NCBI RefSeq assembly: GCF_900103345.1
Contig: NZ_LT629702.1
Span: forward strand, 1,178,001-1,242,000
DNA: 64,000 nucleotides
Source: Pseudomonas azotoformans
Lineage (GTDB): Bacteria > Pseudomonadota > Gammaproteobacteria > Pseudomonadales > Pseudomonadaceae
Reading direction: 5' to 3'
The stretch's first letter is position 1. Each line of letters begins with the position of its first letter. The position numbers and the translations under genes are program-made. The notes beneath the pieces are model-generated. The model ran no database searches. It saw only the letters and a program-made list of their open reading frames with translations, and was not told where the DNA came from. Positions 55,294 to 62,581 of the stretch are shown here, one piece after another.

Positions 55294-56978
55294 GGCAAGT
55301 CCTTGGCAGTGTTGAAGTCGGGCAAGCGGGCCGGCAGTTCAAGGTGCAGGGCAGGCTGGCCAAGGTGTTCGGCCAGCGCTGCGCGGCTGAGGCGTTGCGC
55401 CGGAACCTGGGCGACGAACACACGGTGGCCCAGACTTGCCAGGGGATGCCCGGCGGCAGGCAGGCTGCGGTTGCCGTGGAACCCGGCGTCTGCCAGCGCG
55501 GTTTGCCATTGGCTGAGGTTCAGGAAGGTGGCGCTGCTGAGTTGGCGTTCATCGCTGGCCTGGTTGAGCATGAATGCCTGGGAGGCCATGACCCAGAACT
55601 CCTCCTGGGTCGGTTCGCTGAACACCAGCCAGCCGCCCGGCTTGAGCAGGGCAAACAGGCTGGCGAGGGTCTGCCCGGTATCGCGGGCCGCGTTCAGCAC
55701 GCCGCCGGCGATGATCAGGTCCCAGGACTGGCTGGGATAACCCTGGGCCAGGGCGGGACGGTCGATGTCGAACACGCCGTGGCGTACCCACGGCCAGGCC
55801 TGCAGGCGCTCGGCCGCTTGCTCGCTGAAATAGCGCGACACGTCGGTGCACAGGTAGTCCACGGCGGCAGTTGCCAGGGCCGGCAGTACGGCCTGGGTGG
55901 TGGCACCGGTGCCGGCGCCGATTTCAAGCACGCGCAATGGAGGCTCGACCGATTGACGTGCGGCCCACGCGCCAAGCCATTGGGCCACGGCGCTGTGCTG
56001 ATACTGTGCCGCGAGGTTCTCGCGATAGAGCGCGGCCGCGCGCTCGGTACGTCCTTCGGGAAACAGCAGGTGCACCGCCGCGCAGTCACCGCGCATCAGC
56101 GCCGGCAACTGGCGGGCGTTATCCCGTGCATAGTCGAGGGTGCCGCTGCCGCCGGTGTTGCGGATCCAGTCCACGCGCAACTGCACCCATGCGGCTTCCA
56201 GCGCTGCGTCGCTCCAGGCAGCGGCGTCAAGGGTGGGGTACAAACGGTCGGCTTCGCGGCGCAGCAGGCCTTGGGCTTGCAGGGCATCCAGCCAACGTGC
56301 GATCAATGGGCGGTGGCCGGGCGCGATGCCCGCGTTGGCCAAGGCCTGAGCCACGTTGTCGAGGGGGGCCGGCAGCAGGCCGCAGTGCTGCAAGCCGTTG
56401 AGCATCGACAGCAAGGCGGTGTGCCCGAGTTGCTGGTTGAGCCGGACCGCTTCGGTCAGCCGGCTGCCGGCAAACTGCTGGTCGAGAGCGGCTTCGGTGG
56501 CGGCCAGGTGATCGTCGACCGCTGCCGCTGCGCACGTCTGTGGCACGGCAAACAGCGTCTGGCCTTGCAGTGCCGCCGCCGTCACCGCCGGATGCTCAAG
56601 GGCCAGTGCGCACCAGCGCTGATGTTCGAGCTTCACGCTGGCCAGGTCGCGCCATTCGCCCTGAGCCTCCATGAAACCCTGGACCCGGCAATCGAGCTGC
56701 GCCGATGCGCGTTGCGCCAGGCGCCATTCGCCCGGTTGGGTGCTGATGAACAGCACATCTTCCAGGTGGCCGAGATCACTCAAGGGCAGGGCAGGAAACG
56801 CCAGCAGGCGCTCCAGTTGTTCGGCGCTCATCATTACCACCGACGGGCGCTGGCGTTCGAGGACGGCGAGCAGGCGGGCCGGTGCGAGTGGGTGGGCACC
56901 GAGATCGGTCGGGGCCGGCAAGCGCCATGGGTGCGCCACCGCCGGCAGGTCGATCAGTAGGGTGTCGACGTTCATCAT
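55290..56978 (-). CDS. Free-standing methyltransferase with degenerate adenylation-like N terminus
   Basis: 562 residues from the ATG at 56978, with AGGAG upstream. Residues 40-115 (PSVVMMSAEQLERLLAFPAL and the VLFISTQPGE strand) have the spacing of an adenylation-domain core but no ATP-binding motif. A helical linker follows. Residues 345-540 form a class I methyltransferase (LRVLEIGAGTGATTQAV, then DLIIAGGVLNAAR). The layout recalls the methyltransferase-like domain embedded in the adenylation domain of PchE or HMWP2, here as a separate gene. It is the larger of two adjacent paralogues. Confidence 0.8.
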   Translation of the reverse strand: MMNVDTLLIDLPAVAHPWRLPAPTDLGAHPLAPARLLAVLERQRPSVVMMSAEQLERLLAFPALPLSDLGHLEDVLFISTQPGEWRLAQRASAQLDCRVQGFMEAQGEWRDLASVKLEHQRWCALALEHPAVTAAALQGQTLFAVPQTCAAAAVDDHLAATEAALDQQFAGSRLTEAVRLNQQLGHTALLSMLNGLQHCGLLPAPLDNVAQALANAGIAPGHRPLIARWLDALQAQGLLRREADRLYPTLDAAAWSDAALEAAWVQLRVDWIRNTGGSGTLDYARDNARQLPALMRGDCAAVHLLFPEGRTERAAALYRENLAAQYQHSAVAQWLGAWAARQSVEPPLRVLEIGAGTGATTQAVLPALATAAVDYLCTDVSRYFSEQAAERLQAWPWVRHGVFDIDRPALAQGYPSQSWDLIIAGGVLNAARDTGQTLASLFALLKPGGWLVFSEPTQEEFWVMASQAFMLNQASDERQLSSATFLNLSQWQTALADAGFHGNRSLPAAGHPLASLGHRVFVAQVPAQRLSRAALAEHLGQPALHLELPARLPDFNTAKDLP

Positions 56979-58006
56979 GAAACTCCTGTGGCATAGAACA
57001 AGCGTTGTCCGGCAGCGGCCAGTGGGTCGGTTGCCTCGGGCCATACGTCAAGCAACTGCAAACCCCCGGCGTGCAACGCCTGGCGCCAGGCATCGGGCGA
57101 CATGAAGGCTTCGTCCCCTACGCGCGGCGGTGCATCGGCCGCTGGCGACAGCAGCAGGTGCATGAAGGTCAGCATGGCCGGGTTGTCGGCGATGGACTCA
57201 CTGAACAGCAACGTCCCACCCTCACGCAGGCAGACGCGGATTTGCCCCAGGCTGAAGGCCAGGTCGCGGGCGTTGTGCAGCACATTGCCGGCGATCACCA
57301 GGTCCTGGCTGGCGTCCTGGATACCTTGCGCGCCGAAGGGCTGGTCCAGGTCGAGCAGGGCACAGTGCAGCCCCGGCTCCAGGCGGAACTGGCGGTGCGC
57401 TGCGCCGGTAAACAGCGAACTGATGTCGGTAAACCGATAGTCCTTCTCACGGTCTTCCAGTGCGCTCAGGACGGCCTGAGTGGTACAGCCGGCGCCGCCA
57501 CCGAGTTCGAGTACGCGCAGCACTTCACTGGCGGCACTGACACTGCGCGCCCGCGCCGCCAGCGCCGTGTTGATCGCTGCAGTGAAGTGGTTGCGCTGGT
57601 AGGCACCCAGCACCGCCACCGGATCACCGCCTTGCAGCAGCAGGTGCGCCAGGCAGAGCCGGTCGCGCAGCAGGTCCGGCAGGCAAGCGATGACCTGTGT
57701 ATGCAGCGCCGCCATGTGGGGCGGGAAGCCCAACTCGGCGTACAGCCGTGGCAATTCACTGATGCAGGCGTGTGGCGGCGCAGCGTGCCAGGCAACGCGC
57801 TCGCCATCGTCGCGCAGGTGGTTGGCAGCGCTCAGTGCCGCGAGCCAGCGCCTTACCACCCAGGCATGCCGAGGTGCCGTACCCAGGGCCTGGTTGATCT
57901 GCGGTGCACTGCGCCAGACATGCAGGGGCAGCGCCTGGGTGTCCATCAAAACCTGGGCCATGACGTTCAGGCTCAGGTGCTCAAGTTCACGGAGCGCGCT
58001 GCTCAC
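56975..58006 (-). CDS. Free-standing SAM-dependent methyltransferase
   Basis: 343 residues from a GTG with AGGAGGG upstream, so the start is firm. An all-helical N-terminal dimerisation region (1-150) precedes a methyltransferase core (LRVLELGGGAGCTTQAV at 163-179, DLVIAGNVLHNARD). It is related to the neighbouring 562-residue protein in the core (shared TTQAVL and NARD blocks). Either a C- or N-methyltransferase for the peptide; which cannot be told. Confidence 0.87.
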   Translation of the reverse strand: MSSALRELEHLSLNVMAQVLMDTQALPLHVWRSAPQINQALGTAPRHAWVVRRWLAALSAANHLRDDGERVAWHAAPPHACISELPRLYAELGFPPHMAALHTQVIACLPDLLRDRLCLAHLLLQGGDPVAVLGAYQRNHFTAAINTALAARARSVSAASEVLRVLELGGGAGCTTQAVLSALEDREKDYRFTDISSLFTGAAHRQFRLEPGLHCALLDLDQPFGAQGIQDASQDLVIAGNVLHNARDLAFSLGQIRVCLREGGTLLFSESIADNPAMLTFMHLLLSPAADAPPRVGDEAFMSPDAWRQALHAGGLQLLDVWPEATDPLAAAGQRLFYATGVS

Positions 58007-59106
58007 AGGCTACCCTCCTGCGCCTGTTGCAGTTCATCCAGGGGGCCGTGCAGCAGATTCAGCGCGCGAATCGCCGCGGTGCGCAACAGGCGCTCGACCG
58101 TCGCGGCAGGCGGCAATACCTGGGCGGCAACATGGCAGCCGGGGCGGATCTCGCCCTCCATCGCGCTGACCACCGTGGCCGCCGCCACCGCCCCGGTGAG
58201 CGCCGCATTGCCCGTGCCGCTGAGCACCAGGCTGCGGGTGCGCACCTCGCCCTGGTACACACCGTCAAGTTGCAGCAGCAGGGTGACAAAGGGTGGCTGG
58301 CCGCTCAGGTCAAGCAGGCTGGCGTCGCACAGGCGCTGCACGGCATCGGCGCGCGACAGGCCATGGGCCTGGTCGAGGACCTTGAGCACATAACCGTCGG
58401 TGATCACGTTGAACCACTCACCAACCTCCAGCATCAGGCCCTTGGCAAGGCATTCGCCTTCGTGATTCAGGTAAGGCAGCACATGCACCTGGCCAGGGAA
58501 GCAGGGCAGCGGTACGTCCCGCCGGCGCCGCAGCGCACGGCTGCGACGGCCCTGGTGCCAGGCGGCCAAGGGTTCGCTGCTGCCATCTGCTGCGCCTTGC
58601 AGAAAATCATCTGCGGCCACGGCGGTGAAGCGGTCGCGCAGGCCGAAATAGCTGGTGAGGCGGTGAACCTGGGTAAACGCCTGCGCGGCCAGCCAGCGCG
58701 GCATCAGGCCTGTCAGCCCGGGTTGCAGGCCGGCGCCGAGCACTGCGCAACGGCCGCGCCACTGGCTGGGTTCAAGGCTCATGTCACCGGCGGCGTCGAC
58801 ATAATGCGCATCGGTCTTCAGCGCGGCCTGTGCGGCCAGGTCCCGCAACTGCCAGGACGGCCCCGCGCAGTTGAGCAACACATCGCAACCTCGGGCGAAC
58901 GCGGCCAGGGTATGCGCCTGCGTGAAGTCCACCGGCGTCCATTGCAGGCGTGCCTCGGGCCATTGCTCGCGCAGCAGCGCCAGGCACTGCGCGCCCTTGA
59001 CGTCATCGCGCCCGCCCAGGCGCAGCGTGTTCACCCCCAGGCTCAGCAGTGCCCGGGCACTGGCCAGGCCGACGTCGCCACTGGCGCCCAATACACCGAT
59101 CAGCAT
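58003..59106 (-). CDS. Saccharopine dehydrogenase-like oxidoreductase
   Basis: 367 residues. The Rossmann glycine motif GVLGASGDVGLASARAL is followed by LLNCAGPSWQLRDLAAQAAL and YVDAAGD, the pattern of the saccharopine dehydrogenase/short-chain-like NADP group (PF03435). Opine-type metallophores use related enzymes in the final condensation, but the family is broad. It overlaps ABC exporter 1 by 7 bases and the methyltransferase by 4. Confidence 0.82.
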   Translation of the reverse strand: MLIGVLGASGDVGLASARALLSLGVNTLRLGGRDDVKGAQCLALLREQWPEARLQWTPVDFTQAHTLAAFARGCDVLLNCAGPSWQLRDLAAQAALKTDAHYVDAAGDMSLEPSQWRGRCAVLGAGLQPGLTGLMPRWLAAQAFTQVHRLTSYFGLRDRFTAVAADDFLQGAADGSSEPLAAWHQGRRSRALRRRRDVPLPCFPGQVHVLPYLNHEGECLAKGLMLEVGEWFNVITDGYVLKVLDQAHGLSRADAVQRLCDASLLDLSGQPPFVTLLLQLDGVYQGEVRTRSLVLSGTGNAALTGAVAAATVVSAMEGEIRPGCHVAAQVLPPAATVERLLRTAAIRALNLLHGPLDELQQAQEGSL

Positions 59107-60845
59107 GGCTGTGCCTGCGCATCCAGGCGCCAGCCGCTGGCGCGCTGGCGGTCATGCCAGAACCCGGCGTAACGCCCCCCGAGCGTCAGTAACTGTGCGT
59201 GGTTGCCCGATTCCACCAGGCGACCTTCATCCAGTACCAGGATCTGGTCAGCGGCCATGATGGTCGGCAAGCGATGGGCGATCACCAGCACGGTGGCGCT
59301 TTGCATCAGGCTGCGGATGGCCGCTTGCACGAAAGCTTCGTTGTGCGGGTCGAGCGCGGCGGTGGCTTCGTCCAGCAGCACAATCGGTGCGCGCTTGAGC
59401 AGCGCCCTGGCCAGGGACACGCGCTGGCGCTCGCCCCCGGACAACGACGCGCCACCTTCGCCCACCGGCGTGCTCCAACCCTGGGGCAGGCGCGCGACGA
59501 TTTCATCGACACCCGCCAGGCGGGCGGCCTCGGCGACCTGACGTGCAGTGGCGTCCGGGCTGCCCACGCGGATATTCGCTTCGAGGCTGTCGTCGAACAG
59601 GTACACGTCCTGCATCACCAGGGACAATTGCGCCATCAACGCTTCGCTGGATAGCTCGCGCACGTCCACACCGCCGACCTTGACACTGCCCACCGTGGCG
59701 TCGAAAAAGCGCATCAGCAGGCGCGTGACGGTGGTCTTGCCCGAGCCGGACGCACCGACAATCGCGGTCATCGAATGGGCCGGCGCCGTGAATGTCAGGT
59801 CACGCAACACCGTCGGGCCGGTCGGGTAGGCGAAGCTCACATGCTCGAAGGCCAGGCTGCCCGGCGCTGTGAGCGGTTGGCTGGTCACAGGTTCCGGCAG
59901 CGGTGGTTCGCGCAGGATGCCCACCAGTTGATCAAGGTCGTTGGCCGCCATGCGCAACAGGCCGCTGCGTGCGGCGGCTTCGGCCAATGGCCCGACAAAC
60001 CGCGCCGCCAGGGCCAGCAGCGCGACCAACTGGATAGCGTCGATTTCAGCGTGGGCGGCCAAGGCAATGCCCACGCCCACGAACAGCGCGAACGCCAGTT
60101 GCACGGTCAGGCCGCCGGCGAGCAACTTGGGAAAGGTCTGCGACAGCATCGAGCCACCGGCCTGTTTTTGCGCCTGGTTGGCTGCCTGCAACGGCGCGTA
60201 ACCGTCCTGGGTGCGGCCAAACGCACGCAGCACTTGCTGGTAGCGGGCGAACTCCACCACCCGGTTACCGGCCAGTGTGGCGGCGGCTTCGACCCGTGCG
60301 TCGTTGCTGCCGATGGCGGTGGCCGACCAGTGATGGGTGAAGTAGATCAGCGGCGCGCACAGCACGGCGGTCAGGCCCAGGCGCCAGTCGAACACAAACA
60401 GGGTCAACGCCACTGTGGCCGGCACCACCACCCCGGAAACAACCGGCCCCAGGTAATGCGCAAACAGCCCGGTGACCATGAGCGTGCCGCTGGTAGCACT
60501 GCGCGACAGGCGCCCGACCTTTTCCGAGTTGAACCAGCCCAGGGGCAGGCTGACCAGGTGTTGGCCGAGACGATCATGCAGCGTGGTCAACACCACCAGC
60601 GCCAGGGCGAAGCCCTTCATCGCCTGCTGGTAATGGGCGATACAGGTCAGCACCACCATCGCCGCGAGCCCGGCCAGCCACTTCAGTGCCGTGTGCAGGT
60701 CTGCGGCGAACAGCGCGTGCAGGATCGGCACCAGCAAGGCCACGGCCAGGCCTTGCAGCACCGCGCTGGTCACCAGCCAGGCGAGGTAGCGATACAGCCG
60801 GGCGGCGTGCGCGGGGCCCAATAAAGTCACAAGGCTGCGGATCAC
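59100..60845 (-). CDS. ABC exporter-type transporter 1 (TMD-NBD, PchH/YbtP-like)
   Basis: 581 residues from a GTG that overlaps the next stop as GTGA. Six hydrophobic helices (1-300) are followed by an ABC ATPase: Walker A VGASGSGKTT, signature LSGGERQRVSLAR, Walker B IVLLDEATAALD. It pairs with the next gene as a heterodimer of the YbtP/YbtQ or PchH/PchI type, which move siderophore or its iron complex across the inner membrane. Confidence 0.92.
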   Translation of the reverse strand: MIRSLVTLLGPAHAARLYRYLAWLVTSAVLQGLAVALLVPILHALFAADLHTALKWLAGLAAMVVLTCIAHYQQAMKGFALALVVLTTLHDRLGQHLVSLPLGWFNSEKVGRLSRSATSGTLMVTGLFAHYLGPVVSGVVVPATVALTLFVFDWRLGLTAVLCAPLIYFTHHWSATAIGSNDARVEAAATLAGNRVVEFARYQQVLRAFGRTQDGYAPLQAANQAQKQAGGSMLSQTFPKLLAGGLTVQLAFALFVGVGIALAAHAEIDAIQLVALLALAARFVGPLAEAAARSGLLRMAANDLDQLVGILREPPLPEPVTSQPLTAPGSLAFEHVSFAYPTGPTVLRDLTFTAPAHSMTAIVGASGSGKTTVTRLLMRFFDATVGSVKVGGVDVRELSSEALMAQLSLVMQDVYLFDDSLEANIRVGSPDATARQVAEAARLAGVDEIVARLPQGWSTPVGEGGASLSGGERQRVSLARALLKRAPIVLLDEATAALDPHNEAFVQAAIRSLMQSATVLVIAHRLPTIMAADQILVLDEGRLVESGNHAQLLTLGGRYAGFWHDRQRASGWRLDAQAQPC

Positions 60846-62581
60846 AAGGACATCTCCAGGTGAGGGGTGGTGGTCTCGCTACTGGCGCGCCACAGGCGGG
60901 CGTAGGCGCCATTGGCCGCCAGCAACTGTTCATGGCGGCCGCTTTCCAGCACGCGGCCCTGGTCGAGGACGACGATCTGGTCGACACCGCTGATACTCGC
61001 CAGGCGATGGGCGATCACCAGCACCGTGCGGCCACGGGCCAGCGCCGACAGCGCGTCCTGGATCAGCGCTTCGGATTCCGGGTCCGCGTGGGAGGTGGCT
61101 TCATCGAGGATCAGCACCGGCGTGTCGGCCAGCAGGGTGCGGGCGATGGACACGCGTTGCGCCTCGCCACCGGAGAAGATCGCGTCTTCGCCGATCACCG
61201 ATTGATAGCCCCGGGGCAGCGCCTGGATACGCCCATGGATCTGCGCCGAGCGCGCCGCCGCCTCGACCTCGGCATCGCTGGCACCAGGGCGGCCCAGGCG
61301 CAGGTTGTCGGCGACCGTGCCGTGCACCAGTTGCGCGTCCTGCAACACGAAGCCGACATGCTGGTACAACTGGCGCGGGTCGATCTCGCGCACATCGGCG
61401 CCACCTATGCAGATACGCCCGGCGTTGACGTCGTGAAAGCGTGGCACCAGCTTGGCCAGGGTCGACTTGCCCGCCCCGGACGCACCGACCAGGGCGGTCA
61501 CGCTGCCAGCCGGGCAATGCAGGTCGACACCCTTGAGGATCAAGTGCTCGGGGTCATAGCCGAACTGCACTTGTTCGAAGCGGATATCGCAGCCGTGGGG
61601 CTGCACGCAGGCCTTGGGCGTGGGCAACTCCTCGACGGCCAGCAGCGCTTCGATGCGTTCGGCGGCGGCCAGGGCGGTGCGCTGGGCGGTGAGGCTCTGG
61701 TTGATCACCAGCAGCGATTGTGGAATCACTACCGCCACCAGGGTTTCGGCGAATAATTCCAGCGGCGTGATCCAGCCGTGCGCCAGCAACAGGCTGCCCA
61801 GCCCCAGGCTCACCAGTAGGATCACCGGCACACTCAAGGCCATCGATGAGAACGCCTCCAGGCGCAGCAACGGCTTGACCCAGCCGGCGTACTGCGCGCT
61901 GAACTGGTTGACCGCCTGCTGATAGCTGCGGTGCGCCTGGCCGACCCGGCCGAACGCCTTGACCACGGCAATGCCGTGCACGAACTCGACAATCGCCGCG
62001 CTGACCCGGGTCATGCTCTTGTCCAGCAACTGCATCTTGGTGCCGAAGCCGCGCATCATCAGGGTGTAGGCCACCGCATAGATCGGCAACGTCGCCACCG
62101 CCAACAGCGCCAGGCGCCAGTTCAGTGTGGCCAGCCACAGCAAGCCGGCCAGCGGCGTGACAACGGCTGCCGTGAGTTCCACCGCATGGTGGGCGACCAG
62201 GTGGTGCAGGTCTTCAAGGTCGTCCTGCACCACCTTGCGCACGGCACCGGAGGTGGTGTCGGTGTACCAGCCCAACGGCACGCGCCCGAGCTTGCGCACC
62301 ATGGCGTCGCGCAGACTCGACTGCAGGCGGTGGTCGGCCACATGGGTCAGCCACAGCGCCACCCCGCTGGCCATCCAGCCCAGGCTCAAGGCGATCACCA
62401 CCAAGGCTGCCCACCCCCACAGGGTATGGTCGTGGGCATCGCCGGCCAGGAGCAGGCGACCCAGTTCGGTCAGGCCGATAAAGGGCACCAGGTTGACCAG
62501 CGCGCCCAGGGCGGCGAACACCACACCGAGGCGGATCAGGCGGTTGACCGGGCGTTTCAACATATGGAGGGCAGTGGTCAT
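60842..62581 (-). CDS. ABC exporter-type transporter 2 (TMD-NBD, PchI/YbtQ-like)
   Basis: 579 residues, six helices followed by an ATPase: Walker A VGASGAGKST, signature FSGGEAQRVSIAR, Walker B LILDEATSHADPES. The His after SHADPES replaces the usual Ala found in most exporters. Together with the preceding gene it forms a half-transporter pair. It overlaps both neighbours by four bases. Confidence 0.92.
   Translation of the reverse strand: MTTALHMLKRPVNRLIRLGVVFAALGALVNLVPFIGLTELGRLLLAGDAHDHTLWGWAALVVIALSLGWMASGVALWLTHVADHRLQSSLRDAMVRKLGRVPLGWYTDTTSGAVRKVVQDDLEDLHHLVAHHAVELTAAVVTPLAGLLWLATLNWRLALLAVATLPIYAVAYTLMMRGFGTKMQLLDKSMTRVSAAIVEFVHGIAVVKAFGRVGQAHRSYQQAVNQFSAQYAGWVKPLLRLEAFSSMALSVPVILLVSLGLGSLLLAHGWITPLELFAETLVAVVIPQSLLVINQSLTAQRTALAAAERIEALLAVEELPTPKACVQPHGCDIRFEQVQFGYDPEHLILKGVDLHCPAGSVTALVGASGAGKSTLAKLVPRFHDVNAGRICIGGADVREIDPRQLYQHVGFVLQDAQLVHGTVADNLRLGRPGASDAEVEAAARSAQIHGRIQALPRGYQSVIGEDAIFSGGEAQRVSIARTLLADTPVLILDEATSHADPESEALIQDALSALARGRTVLVIAHRLASISGVDQIVVLDQGRVLESGRHEQLLAANGAYARLWRASSETTTPHLEMSL

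Noticed and set aside
48551..59172. Several plus-strand frames over the siderophore operon
   Set aside because: All mirror well-supported minus-strand genes with overlapping junctions; none has a ribosome-binding site and motif together.
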